Source of the DNA: Capillidium heterosporum
Lineage: Eukaryota; Entomophthoromycota; Entomophthoromycetes; Entomophthorales; Capillidiaceae
Reading direction: 5' to 3'
NCBI GenBank assembly: GCA_016630905.1
Contig: WBMQ01000014.1
Coordinates: 372,001 to 436,000 of the forward strand
Length of the DNA stretch: 64,000 nt
Shown here: piece by piece, positions 45,321 to 55,601 of the stretch
How positions within the stretch are numbered: the first letter of the stretch is position 1
Layout of the letters: every line of letters starts with the position of its first letter
Made by a program: the position numbers and the translations under genes
The notes under the pieces: generated by a model
What the model saw: the letters and a program-made list of their open reading frames with translations, nothing else
Databases searched by the model: none
What the model was told of the DNA's origin: nothing

Positions 45321-48300
45321 ATGGTCAAGTATAAGCCGGTATTTTTACTACTTTCCATATATCTAATTACAATACATATTTTTGGAGTTGTTGAGACGTT
45401 CAGCTTGGGTTCGTCGTTGGTACATCACTTGAAACGGAGCGGGGGGATCGAAATGAATACATTGGGAGCTGGAGCCAGTAACCATGTAGTTATTCCCATA
45501 AACGAACCAGCAATCCCATCTCAAGCTCCTCCCCAAAAAGGTACAATACAGCAAGCTAAGGAAACGGTGCGTACCTATATGAAGACGAATGAGGCAAACA
45601 AAAAATACAGTTTTGGCAAGAACGTTTTAAGTGCAGGCTTAGGAATTGCTGCGTTAGCTTCGGGGAATTCGGAAGTCAAGTTAACTAAGGATGTCGCATC
45701 GGGGGTCACTGACGTCGCTAGCACAGGTATCAACGCTGTAAAAGGTGAGTTTAAGAAGGATGACGCCAAGCCAGAAAAGAGGAAGGAGGTAGCAAAGGAA
45801 GCTAACATGAAAACGGGGACAAGTACTGGGGCTACTGCTGGGACTTTGACTTCGTTGGCTGGTGAAGTTGTAAAGTATACAAACACTGATAATATTTCAA
45901 GTACGAAAGATCTTGGTAATGGTCTTAAAGCAGCTGGTTCGGGTATAAAGCTTGTATCTCATGCAGTAGGCGAAATACCAACATTTAAAAAGGGAATCGA
46001 ATCGGCCAATGCTTTGAAAAATAATAAAGAGAAGCCATTCAAGCCGGTGGCTGGCCCATCGCACCCTATCAACAAAATAGTAGAATCTCACTTGGCGGCG
46101 AAGGATGAATTCAAAAGGGTATCTGGAGAGAACAAACATAAAGCGAACATCGAGAAAGCTAAGGGTTCCGCCGCGACAATTGGAGCAAACCTTGTATCCT
46201 TCGGTGGCAATGTAGCAGCTGCACTTGGTGCTCCCCCCATAGTAAGTACAGTAGCAGGAATACCTCCAGTTATAGCTAGCAGTTATAATGCAAAGGTGGA
46301 TACCGAACGTCTAATTCTCAGTCAAAAATCCAGCAAGTTATCCGCAAAAGCCCAGGAGGCGAAGGACAAGTTAAACCAAGAGAAGCATAATGTATTTGCT
46401 CAACAGACCCAGCTAAACAAGGCTACCCACAAGACTACCAAGGGCTTAGAGGAATATCAATACCAACAAAGGAAGCAGGAGGGTCCCAAGGCGCTGGAAA
46501 AGAAATTCTCCAAGGAGTACGGTGATCAGAATAAAGTTCAGAAGATCGACTTCTTTAAGGAGAATAAGCAGCCTAAGTTCAATATCAAGCTAAATTCAAA
46601 ATCAAATGACTTCCCCAAACTACCGAATAGAGGTAAAAAAGCAGGTGACAAATCTAGTATGAAGATTGATAGTCCATCGGCATCGAACCAACCTTCATCT
46701 TCAAAACAGATTCCTAGTACATCAAGTTCAAGTGGATCTTCTAGTTCGGAAATTCAAAACTGTAAACGAGGTATGAGTGGGTCAGCGTGCAGGATAGACT
46801 TTGGCAAAGGTAAATCTAGCAACGTCAAAAGCAGCCCAAAAGGTTCTTCAACTAAGCAGACTACAAAGTCCAAGAAGGATACGAAATCTAAGACTCAGAA
46901 TATAGCAAAGGATTTCCAGAAATCAGCTATCAGTAAGAAGGCTAGTACTGCCAAGGGAGTAACAACAAAGTCAAATGGTTCTAAAAAATCCAACTTATCT
47001 AAGAAGACTGGTGGGGTTAGCAAAGCTAATTCTTCTAAAAAGAGCTTCGTCCCTGGAAAATCACCGACAACCAAGAAAGCACCTTCTTCAAAAAAGATCT
47101 CCTTATCTACTAAAAAATCTTCCCCTTCAAAAAAAGCTGACCCATCCAAGAAAGTTTCCTCTACCCCTAAGAAAGCCAGACCATCGAAAAAATTGACATC
47201 GGCTCCTAAAAAAGTCTCCACTGTACCTAAAAAGGCACCATCACTAAAGAAAACCACTTCTCCTAAGAAAATTGCATCAACGAAGAAATCCACATCCACT
47301 CCAAAGAAAGCTGGGTCACTAAAGAAATCAGCATCTACACCTAAGAAAGCTACCACTGCTCCAAAGAAGTCGTCGTTACCACAGAAAGTTGCCCCTACTC
47401 TTAAAAAATCTGGACCCTCGAAGAAATCTACCTCTGCCCCTAAGAAAACTACACCAACAAAAAAGGCGGCATCCCTTAAGAAAGCCATGTCTACTTCTAA
47501 GAAAGTTACATCAGCAAAGAAAGCAGCATCCCCTAAAAAAGCTTCCTCTGGTACCAAGAAACAATCCCAATCGAAGAAAGCTAACTCTACTCTTAAGAAA
47601 AAAACTCCGGCAAAGATATCGCCTTCAAAGAAATCTACACTACCGAAGAAGGCGTCGGTTCCCAAAAAAGCAGCAGCTCTTAAGAAATCCCTGACCCCAA
47701 AGAAATCGATATCTCCCAAAAAAGCTGTACCAACGAAGAAAATACTGGCCCCTAAGAAAGTACCGTCATCGAAGAAAACTATTCCAGCTTCCAAAAAGGC
47801 TGCATCATCGAAGAAGGCTTCCTCAACTCCTAAGAAATTGGCACCCCCCAAAAAAGTTGTATCATCGAAGAAGACATCAGCTCCTAAAAAAGCATCGTCA
47901 CAGAAAAAAACTACACCAGCTTCCAAAAAAGCTGTATCATCGAAGAAGGCATCACCTACAAATAAATCTACACTACCGAAGAAGGCATCAGTTCTCAAAA
48001 AAACTGTACCAGCTAAGAAGACACCAGCTCCTAAGAAAGCACCACCACAGAAGAAAACTAGTTTAGCTCCCAAAAAGGCTGCATCATCGAAAAAAGCATC
48101 GCCTTCCAAGAAATCTGTACCTCCGAAGAAGGTTTCTCCAACTCCTAAAAAGACAGCACCAGCGAATAAATTTACACCACCTAAGAAAGCTATGCCACCC
48201 AAGAAGGCTGTCACTGCTCCTAAGAAAATTGCACCTGTTTTCAAGAAGGCACTACCACCGAAGAAAGCCGTCCCCGCTCCTAAAAAAGCCATCCCTCCTC

Positions 48301-48350
48301 CTAAGAAAGCTACTACTCCAACGAAGGCTGCCCCCGCTCGTAAAAAATAG
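45321..48350 (+). CDS. Secreted protein with an extremely long KK-repeat tail
   Basis: A 1009-aa intron-free protein of three parts. Residues 1-28 or so form a signal peptide (VFLLLSIYLITIHIFGVV). Residues about 50-330 are Ala/Gly/Ser-rich with hydrophobic glycine-zipper-like helices (NVLSAGLGIAALASG; AALGAPPIVSTVAGIPPVIA). A charged Gln/Lys region and a Ser-rich linker with two cysteines (NCKRGMSGSACRIDF) follow. From about residue 533 to the end the protein is a tail of short units with KK at nearly every fifth to eighth position (TPKKA, SSKKA, APKKV), ending APARKK. The tail resembles histone H1 C-termini but follows a signal peptide. No catalytic domain is recognised. A polycation outside the cell could bind nucleic acid, acidic polysaccharide or membranes; that is inference. 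TATA box and single clean frame support expression. Confidence 0.8.
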   Translation: MVKYKPVFLLLSIYLITIHIFGVVETFSLGSSLVHHLKRSGGIEMNTLGAGASNHVVIPINEPAIPSQAPPQKGTIQQAKETVRTYMKTNEANKKYSFGKNVLSAGLGIAALASGNSEVKLTKDVASGVTDVASTGINAVKGEFKKDDAKPEKRKEVAKEANMKTGTSTGATAGTLTSLAGEVVKYTNTDNISSTKDLGNGLKAAGSGIKLVSHAVGEIPTFKKGIESANALKNNKEKPFKPVAGPSHPINKIVESHLAAKDEFKRVSGENKHKANIEKAKGSAATIGANLVSFGGNVAAALGAPPIVSTVAGIPPVIASSYNAKVDTERLILSQKSSKLSAKAQEAKDKLNQEKHNVFAQQTQLNKATHKTTKGLEEYQYQQRKQEGPKALEKKFSKEYGDQNKVQKIDFFKENKQPKFNIKLNSKSNDFPKLPNRGKKAGDKSSMKIDSPSASNQPSSSKQIPSTSSSSGSSSSEIQNCKRGMSGSACRIDFGKGKSSNVKSSPKGSSTKQTTKSKKDTKSKTQNIAKDFQKSAISKKASTAKGVTTKSNGSKKSNLSKKTGGVSKANSSKKSFVPGKSPTTKKAPSSKKISLSTKKSSPSKKADPSKKVSSTPKKARPSKKLTSAPKKVSTVPKKAPSLKKTTSPKKIASTKKSTSTPKKAGSLKKSASTPKKATTAPKKSSLPQKVAPTLKKSGPSKKSTSAPKKTTPTKKAASLKKAMSTSKKVTSAKKAASPKKASSGTKKQSQSKKANSTLKKKTPAKISPSKKSTLPKKASVPKKAAALKKSLTPKKSISPKKAVPTKKILAPKKVPSSKKTIPASKKAASSKKASSTPKKLAPPKKVVSSKKTSAPKKASSQKKTTPASKKAVSSKKASPTNKSTLPKKASVLKKTVPAKKTPAPKKAPPQKKTSLAPKKAASSKKASPSKKSVPPKKVSPTPKKTAPANKFTPPKKAMPPKKAVTAPKKIAPVFKKALPPKKAVPAPKKAIPPPKKATTPTKAAPARKK

Positions 48351-49571
48351 CAATAAGCTTCCAACTACACTATATTTCGGTCAATTTGGGTATCTCAAGC
48401 CTATAAAAATTAACTTACCAACCTGAGTTCTAAACTCATTTAAATATTCTTACCTTATCTCAACCTCTGATTGTAAGTTTTAGTGAATCAATTTGTTTAC
48501 CAACTACTTTTATTTGAATCGAAGATATCCTATTTACCTAACCTAAGTATTTAAACTTTGATACTTTTACCGATATTTCATTTTATCTACTATCGCTCCT
48601 ATCAATTCGTATAAAGAGTTGATAGTTTGATCAGGCTTCCTGAGTTTGGAAATGGAACTCGACTTTATATAGTACAGTAGAAGATTCCCGTTATTATCAA
48701 CTCCCAGCTTACTTTGACGGCCATCAAATTGGTAATCTAAAGTGTTGGTTAAATATAGTTTATAGAAAAGGTATAGATATGTATATTTTTAAAAATGAGG
48801 CTGATTGGATTGAGTTTATTGCCAGGTATAAAAGTTGAAGTTAGGTTACCTGTTTACTATGGATTTTGAATCTATCAAAGCATATTTAGTTTAATCTGTG
48901 AACTACCTAGAGCTATTTTGAAGAGAGAAAATATTAATTTACGTTTGGTAAAGGTTAGTGAAAATGCCATTTATAGTTGTCCGTTTGTTAATTTCAAAAC
49001 CAGCGTAGTAAAATTTTGAGAAAGCTTACTTACGAACTCGATTAGATCACCCAGTTAAAGCGGTACTATCACTTTAATTCTAGAGTCTTACTATTGTAAG
49101 TACATCTAGAAAAAAGTCCATAAACTTTCTGCGTATATCTGTAGTAAGATAGAGTCTCCTAAAAACCTATTGGAGTATAAAATAGAAATGTAGGTTGCCT
49201 TGGTCAACGTCTTTTAAAAATTGTTGAAATTTTCCAAATTCTATGCTAGCTGATTCAATATTTGAATACCTGTAGATGTTATGTAACTGTGGGCTCAAGT
49301 AGGGTAAGGTGTTCTATAATATAAAAATATAAAAACTAGTTTAGTGAGCTTATATTAAAAATGCTGGTTAAGGCTGCTGGCTTATCGGTCTATAAACTTC
49401 TTAAAGGATAGTTTGTTCGTTGGCACAAAGCTTGATAAGCTGCTTTATTCCATCACTTGGATTCACTACCTAACTGTTTAAGAGGGATTGGCAAGAAATT
49501 ATAAAAGCTGTACATGTAAACTGATTTTTGAAAAAGGTACTTACCCAAGAAATCAAAAAAATTTAACAAAT
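48351..49571. other. Intergenic
   Basis: No supported feature. Confidence 0.5.
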
Positions 49572-50516
49572 TTACTGTTTCGTTGACTTTTCATTCGAAC
49601 TCGAACTCCTACTCGTACTCGCACCAAAAAAACTTTCCAACCAACTTTTCTCCTGGACATAGTCAGGTAAATCCTTGATCGAGCCCTCCAACTTATCGTA
49701 TCCCTTTAACAACCTTTTACCAAACGATTGCAGCCTGGAATCCTTCCAATACTGTGAATCTCTAAATTTATTCTGAACATAAGCATCATAAGCTTGTTTA
49801 CCTAAAGTACGAGCAATCAAAGACCCGTACAGCTTGAAGTGACTATCTTCGTACCAATCGATGCATAAATCGAAGTCGGGGTCGATATCCTCTTTGAAGC
49901 TATTTACTTTGTAGATGAAACATCGAATACAGTAGCTTAGAAATATTAGAGTGAGGGTTAAAGCACTTTGATCGGGAAATTCAACTTGAGAGTATAAGGT
50001 TGCGTTTGCAAAGTTCATACTAGACTCCTTCTTATAAAAATCGAGCACCTTGAGATTGTCGGGCTGTTTAGTTACCTGGCAAGATTGGCCGTAGAACTGA
50101 AAGTTGTAATAAAACTTTAAGCTTTCGCCATCTTTCCGTAGCTTGAACTGGCTTGGACTAATAAATTCGACGATGTAACTAACATCGACTGGAGTATTTC
50201 CAACTTTCAAAATTAACCTCAATAATCCATCTTTACCAACATAATCTTCTATATTAGGGCCAAACTTAATAGTTGCATGGTTGAAATGGAATCTCTTTAT
50301 TAGGTCAACGGTATAGTTGTTGAATTGGATATGGGTGGTAGGTTGGTTGGATAGGAACTTGAAAAAGAGCTGGAAGGTCGACTTGTTGAATAGTTCAATT
50401 TCGTTTTTGAAAATTCTTCGGATTGATAAAGCTTCGGTTGAAATCAGAGGTTCTCGATAGGTACTGTAGAGTTGGGTAGTTGTTTGGTGGTAATCTGGCG
50501 ATGAAGAATTGGTCAT
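49572..50516 (-). CDS. Uncharacterised 314-aa protein, possibly tubby/LURP-like fold
   Basis: A single-exon frame from an ATG at 50516. No signal peptide. The middle (about residues 60-210) is rich in alternating beta-strand patterns (DGLLRLILKVGNTPVDVSYI; SLKFYYNFQFYGQSCQV) and ends in one hydrophobic helix ALTLTLIFLSYCIRCFIYKV. A beta-barrel with a buried hydrophobic C-terminal helix is the plan of the tubby/LURP-one/scramblase superfamily, so that is my tentative suggestion. A helical charged tail and a Ser/Lys-rich end follow. Good codon continuity over 945 bases makes it a real gene; function unknown. Confidence 0.7.
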   Translation of the reverse strand: MTNSSSPDYHQTTTQLYSTYREPLISTEALSIRRIFKNEIELFNKSTFQLFFKFLSNQPTTHIQFNNYTVDLIKRFHFNHATIKFGPNIEDYVGKDGLLRLILKVGNTPVDVSYIVEFISPSQFKLRKDGESLKFYYNFQFYGQSCQVTKQPDNLKVLDFYKKESSMNFANATLYSQVEFPDQSALTLTLIFLSYCIRCFIYKVNSFKEDIDPDFDLCIDWYEDSHFKLYGSLIARTLGKQAYDAYVQNKFRDSQYWKDSRLQSFGKRLLKGYDKLEGSIKDLPDYVQEKSWLESFFGASTSRSSSSNEKSTKQ

Positions 50517-50873
50517 CCTTTCAAAGCTCTTGTGCAGTTGAAAAGGAGATTCTGAGTTTCTTTCTATTTGATAGGAGTTGGTAATTTAGATTTGGAGCTT
50601 TGGTTCTTGATTTTGCAGAACCAATGGATTCTACTGAAGCTATGTATTTATATGAATTTGCTTAATCCAAGTGGGCAGCTACAAAATTGAAAATTACATC
50701 TTGAAGTACAAGTTAAATCCAAAAATAGAAAAGCTAAATGAACTTCCAATAGATGCTTGGTCATTGGTAAGCCATTGGCTACTGTATATAGTTAAGCCTT
50801 TAGTTTCACTTTGATAGTGTGAGTGAACAAAGAAGGTCAGTCACATTCAATTTTATTTCCATCTCAATTTATT
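50517..50873. other. Shared upstream region of divergent genes
   Basis: A 357-bp divergent promoter region between the 314-aa protein (minus) and the PIRH2-type ligase (plus). No TATA box at the usual distance from either ATG. Confidence 0.45.
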
Positions 50874-51643
50874 ATGTGCAAATCTAAAAACCTCTATCAA
50901 GAAACCTACCAAGTAAGTACATCTAATAATCGGCAGATGTAGTAATTTAACAACTTCCTTTATTTGTAAATTTAGGATGAACAGAAAAGAATCTTTGGTT
51001 GCAAACACTACCAACGGTCCTGCGCAATACTAACTACTTGCTGTCAGAAGTTTTATACCTGTCGCCTTTGTCACAATCTCAAAGAGACTCATGAGTTGGA
51101 CCGGTAAATTTTATTCTCTTTCCTTGCAATTATTTTTACTTACATATATCACCTTTATTCTTCTTGATAGATTTGCAACTAAATATATGGTATGTTTCTA
51201 CTGTTCCACTCTTCAGCACTGTGATCACACCTGCATAAGTTGTAAGGCAACTATGGCCAGTTACTACTGTTCTATATGTAAACTTTGGTGTAACGATAAC
51301 TCCAAGTCAATATTTCATTGTACAAAATGCGGCCTATGTAGGAAAGGTAACCGTCGCGATTTTATCCACTGTGATACCTGCGACATGTGTATGTCGACGG
51401 ATCATTTTTACAATCATAGATGCATTGAAAATAACTCTAAAGGGAACTGCCCCATCTGCTTTGATAACTTATTTACTTCGGTTGAAGAGGTGGTTTATAT
51501 GGTAAGCTTTGCTTTGTAGTTACAGTGTACTAACTTGACTTTCGGTTTAATGTTAGCGATGTGAACACCTGATCCATCGCCATTGTTTAAAAACCTTAGC
51601 AAAGCATTTTACCTCATGTCCTTCCTGTAGAACTCCTCTCTAA
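50874..51643 (+). CDS. CHY/CTCHY/RING ubiquitin ligase (PIRH2/RCHY1 type)
   Basis: Four exons, 50874-50912, 50976-51103, 51171-51501 and 51557-51643, with introns of 63, 67 and 55 nt (all GT-AG; the last with TACTAAC); 194 aa. A CHY zinc finger (GCKHYQRSCAILTTCCQKFY, then TCRLCHNLKETHELDR) is followed by the CTCHY finger (YYCSICKLWCND; FHCTKCGLCRKG; HCDTCDMCM; HRC). A C-terminal RING-H2 follows (NCPICFDNLF, CEHLIHRHC, CPSCRTPL). This domain order defines the PIRH2/RCHY1 family of E3 ligases, which accept E2-ubiquitin at the RING and bind targets by the CHY part. The exon joins restore every zinc ligand, which supports the model. No TATA box: a housekeeping-type promoter. Confidence 0.93.
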
Positions 51644-52638
51644 ATAGCTGTCTACGGGGATTTTATTTGACTACACTGTATAAATATTTTTGTATCATTA
51701 GTGCACCATCTTATTTCTATAATTAGCTACAATTTTGTATAGATATTAAAGGTGCATGTAGGTTTATCGGATCAATTTAATATTTTATCAGTATTGTATA
51801 CAATTATATAGAATTTTAAACCCATTTATTCCTTGATAGGCAAATCAACTTGTGATGTATAGTACCATTCTAGAATCCTTATAAAGATGCTATATTCAAT
51901 ATTTAGGCAGATAAAAGAATTAAAACTACCGATTATTAAACAAATAAAAACCATTAGCCTACCGTTCAACTTGAACTATGAGTGCAACTACTTACGACTA
52001 GTTATCGTATAAACGTAGAAAAAAGCTGAGATGTACAGTGAGTAGTTGGCTACGATTATTTTTTAAATTTTCAACTCAAATTTTTAGATACCTTGACTTG
52101 GATTGTTGGGGTTAGAATCTCTGATATTTGAATCTTCCAAGTTCAAAAACTGTATGCATCTTTGATGAAAATTTACGAATTTTCAAGGTATAGATCTGTA
52201 TTTTCTAGCCAGCAGGTTTAGAGTAGAATTCTAAGCGGAAATAAAAATGGTAAGGCTAGATTAGTGAAAAACTACTCCCAACCACTATCCTATTTGGTAA
52301 CAAAATGAAGCTGTAAGTAGGGTACTGTTGGAAATTCCTTGGAGTTATTTGGAACTTATACCTTAATTCGCTTGAAAAATTTACTTATTCATACCTTATC
52401 GGATATCTGACGATACTGACGACTGTAACTGATTGCAGATATCTTTGAATGATATTTAGCCCAAGCTAACCACAGCTTCATTCAAGTTTTCAAGAACAAA
52501 AATACGTATTAGTAATCCGTATATCGCTTCAACTCCAAGCCTATATTTAATGCAAATCGGTATAAAAGTGACTCCACCTGATCACAATTTTCAAAGACGC
52601 GATAAAAGGTCGACGTCATCAAATATGAATCAAGAAAG
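51644..52638. other. Intergenic, 1 kb
   Basis: No gene seen. Other TATA-like sites (GGTATAAAAGTG at about 52559; GATAAAAGG at about 52601) precede the one used by the aminotransferase. Confidence 0.45.
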
Positions 52639-52646
52639 TATATAAA
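52639..52646 (+). promoter_or_regulatory. TATA box of the aminotransferase
   Basis: AGTATATAAAGG, 62-69 nt before the ATG at 52708. Confidence 0.6.
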
Positions 52647-52707
52647 GGCACCCATACAATTTTTTCAAAAGAATATATCAGGAATTAATCGATCAAAATA
52701 CGAAAAT

Positions 52708-53919
52708 ATGTTAGAAGCATTTCATTTGGGTCGCTATTTTGTAGACTTTGAGCACGATTGCAAGTTGAGTTTAAGTTCCAGCGACCCCGACTCGTTAACT
52801 ATCCAAGATCTCCTCGACTTTGAACCCAACTTACTAGAAGAGTTCAAAGCACAAAAGTTAAGCTATACAATCAACCAAGGCGACCCCCAGCTGCGCCAAC
52901 TCATTTTAGAAAAATACTACTCCAGCTTTGAAAAGTTAAATGTTGAAAACGTAGTAATCCATGTAGGTGCTCAAGAAGCTTTATTTGCCGTCTATAACAG
53001 TTTGTTGAAAGAAGGGGATAAGGTGGTGGTTCAGTTCCCCAACTTTCAAACAAACTTCAGTGTGCCTCAAAGTTTGAATTGTAGGGTTCAGCCGTTCTAT
53101 TTAGAGGTTAAAGGGGATAAGTTCGATATGGATCTGGATAAGTTGGCTGCTACATTAACTGAAGATATCAAGCTTTTAGTGCTTACCAACCCTAACAACC
53201 CAACTGGCTATCAAATCAAGCTGGATCAACTTATGAAGGTTATTTCCATGTGTAAGAAGAATAATATTTGGTTATTGATTGATGAAGTTTACCGATTCGA
53301 TGAATTCGATGTCAACTTACGCCTACCTTCCATCGCACAGCTCTACGAAAAAGGTATAAGTATTTCAGGACTATCCAAAACTATAGGGTTGCCGGGGTTA
53401 AAGCTAGGGTGGACCTCAACTCAGAACCTTCAATTAATCGATAAAATCAACTTGACAAAGGATTATCTAAGTTTAACTAATCCCTTACCTTCCGAATTCT
53501 TTGCCAAGGCAGGTATACGTAATATGGAAAAGGTGTTAGCAAGGAATCTCAAGTTGTACAAGGCGAACTTACAAGCTTTAGAGCAGTTTTGTACCAAGTT
53601 CAACAGACATTTCAAGCTAATAAAACCAGAAGCTGGTACCATTGCTTTCGTCCAAATTTTGGCCGAGAACTTCAATTCTAGCTTCTTTGATGCAAATAAT
53701 ATTTCCCAGGTGCAGTTTGTTGATAAGTATGGCCGGGATGTCGCTACCAAATTTTCGATCAAGGTTGTGATGGAGGCAGGGGTATTTGTAGCACCTGGGA
53801 AATTCTTTGATGTGAAAGATTCGACAAAGTTTGAAAACTTTTTTAGGGTAGGGTTCGGTAGGTCCAACTTCAAAGAGGCTTTGGAAATTTTGGAACGGTA
53901 TTTGGACTCCAATTTGTAA
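52708..53919 (+). CDS. PLP-dependent aminotransferase, class I/II
   Basis: A 403-aa intron-free enzyme of fold type I. Landmarks are GAQEALFAVY (phosphate-cup region), the asparagine motif NPNNPTG (161-167), DEVYR (Asp192 binds the pyridine nitrogen, Tyr195 the ring oxygen), SGLSKTIGLPGLKLGW with Schiff-base Lys224, and the C-terminal FFRVGFGR with the carboxylate-binding arginine. The N-terminus (LGRYFVDFEHDCKLSLSSSD) resembles the divergent subgroup near capreomycidine-synthase-like enzymes rather than aspartate aminotransferases. It therefore probably acts on an unusual amino acid; this is inference. There is no targeting signal, so it is likely cytosolic. A TATA box and absence of introns place it with the inducible genes of the window. 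Confidence 0.92.
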   Translation: MLEAFHLGRYFVDFEHDCKLSLSSSDPDSLTIQDLLDFEPNLLEEFKAQKLSYTINQGDPQLRQLILEKYYSSFEKLNVENVVIHVGAQEALFAVYNSLLKEGDKVVVQFPNFQTNFSVPQSLNCRVQPFYLEVKGDKFDMDLDKLAATLTEDIKLLVLTNPNNPTGYQIKLDQLMKVISMCKKNNIWLLIDEVYRFDEFDVNLRLPSIAQLYEKGISISGLSKTIGLPGLKLGWTSTQNLQLIDKINLTKDYLSLTNPLPSEFFAKAGIRNMEKVLARNLKLYKANLQALEQFCTKFNRHFKLIKPEAGTIAFVQILAENFNSSFFDANNISQVQFVDKYGRDVATKFSIKVVMEAGVFVAPGKFFDVKDSTKFENFFRVGFGRSNFKEALEILERYLDSNL

Positions 53920-55065
53920 AACATAGGGTTCAATTCTTATAGTTTTCTATTTAACAGTCTAGTTGATATACTGCTTTGGAAACGTTAAGCTCCATTACCT
54001 TATTAAATATATTTTTACATTGTAAGATTTAGATCTGGTATAAGGTGCTTTTTATGAAACTTTACTTAATGTTGATACTATTGAGGTATACAGTGTACTA
54101 CGTTTAAAATCTGTTTATAATATATCGGAAGTGGTAAGCGATAGTAGCCAAACTTTTATAGAAAATTTGACATGTATCCTATCAAAAAGCATTTTCCATT
54201 TTATCACTATTCTTTTAGGATCAAAATGACATACATAAGAAATATAAAATATCCAAGGCCTAACTATAGATAAGTCTCCAACTGGAGTACCATATAAGTA
54301 TATGTTTATTCTCGAATGGTTTCTGAGAATTATATGCTACACCTCACCTATAAATCGATTCGATAGACTGTAGATGTAGTCTTAAAACTTATAAAGCTCA
54401 AAATCTACAAAGAAACCTGGTGCTGCTAAAGCAAAGTGATGAACCTTCAATTCCAAAAGTAAACATCCAGGACAGCATATTGCGATATTAGAAGATAACC
54501 TAAAGAAATAAATCTATGTATCGCAAATAGGAATAGAGCGAGTTATCGATAATTTCAATAAGCAGATAGGTGTTGAGCTTCATGTAGATAAACTGAAGCT
54601 GAGCCAAGTATGAACTTTCATTAGTTATGTGGACAAAGATTTCTCAAATCAAAATAGGAAGTTTATTTGGTATTTTGTTGATTTTAACCCAGCCTGCCAG
54701 TCGATTTAGAACTTGATTGAGTTAAGGATTGACCTGGTTTTTAAAAGTAAATTAGGGCTGAAGTGTGGGTTTAGATCATTAATATAGAGCTCATGATCGT
54801 TGTTAAGGTTGATTAGAATTTTCGAAGTGAGGTGGATTGTAATTCGTTTTCAAAATGTATGATGGGGGCGAAGATACTTGGGATGGATTGACCTTAATTT
54901 ATTGGCCATTGATACAAGACTCTACAATATTCCATCGCTACCTCTAAGATTGGGACCCTATTCAGGTACATTAGGCTTGCTGGTGTTATAACCTTTAATA
55001 GAAAGTATAGTTTCAAGGCAGGATGAATTTTTGAATCTGGGGTACTGAGTATAGAGTTCCCCTGA
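53920..55065. other. Intergenic, 1.1 kb
   Basis: No supported gene; AT-rich. Confidence 0.5.
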
Positions 55066-55494
55066 TTAGCAAGGATTTTGTAAAGAAGTGATTTTGAATA
55101 GCTCTATATGCTTATAAACTACTGCTTGGCATATCAGTTTTTGAGCTATATGAACCTGTAAAATTTTAACGAGGTACAAACGATGAGCTGAACGCTTTGG
55201 TATTTGAACTTCCATTATAATGCTCAGACTCGATACGCTTGGGATATTATTTAGGACAAACTTCCATTCCGATAAACTATATGCTATAGATTGTGTAATT
55301 TGTATATTCTTTTCGCTTCCAGCTGGCTTTAGAGCCCTTCTTTTTGGCTTATCATCAAACGTACACAAGAAGACGTTGTTGGAACAGCTAGGGTAACTTT
55401 TTGATTTTTTATCTTTAAATTTACATTTGGCTCTATACTCTTTACAGCCATAATTACAGGCGCGAAATATCTTTTTAATTATGCCAGTTGCCAT
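55066..55494 (-). CDS. Small Cys/Lys-rich protein of unknown function
   Basis: A 142-aa frame from an ATG at 55494. The N-terminal third holds evenly spread cysteines and lysines (RACNYGCKEYRAKCKFKDKK; YPSCSNNVFLC); the rest is mixed. No signal peptide and no known domain. It might be a small zinc-binding protein, but no standard Cys/His spacing fits. A TATATAAA box 55-62 nt upstream, the distance used by secure genes here, is the main argument that it is real. A foldback LTR pair begins about 50 bp beyond that box. Confidence 0.45.
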   Translation of the reverse strand: MATGIIKKIFRACNYGCKEYRAKCKFKDKKSKSYPSCSNNVFLCTFDDKPKRRALKPAGSEKNIQITQSIAYSLSEWKFVLNNIPSVSSLSIIMEVQIPKRSAHRLYLVKILQVHIAQKLICQAVVYKHIELFKITSLQNPC

Positions 55495-55548
55495 GAAGAG
55501 CTGCTTTAATTAAAATTTGGTTACCTTTGTTGCTCTGGAAACAGTTCG

Positions 55549-55556
55549 TTTATATA
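55549..55556 (-). promoter_or_regulatory. TATA box of the Cys/Lys-rich protein
   Basis: ATATATATAAACG on the minus strand, 55-62 nt before the ATG at 55494. Confidence 0.45.
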
Positions 55557-55601
55557 TATTTGTCATTCCAGTCTTTTAATTGTACATTTTAGAATATACA
55601 G

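Noticed and set aside
46895-48364. 489-codon antisense frame over the KK-repeat tail
   Set aside because: It is a by-product of AAG-rich codons read backwards (Phe/Leu/Gly repeats); it has no promoter and no independent features.
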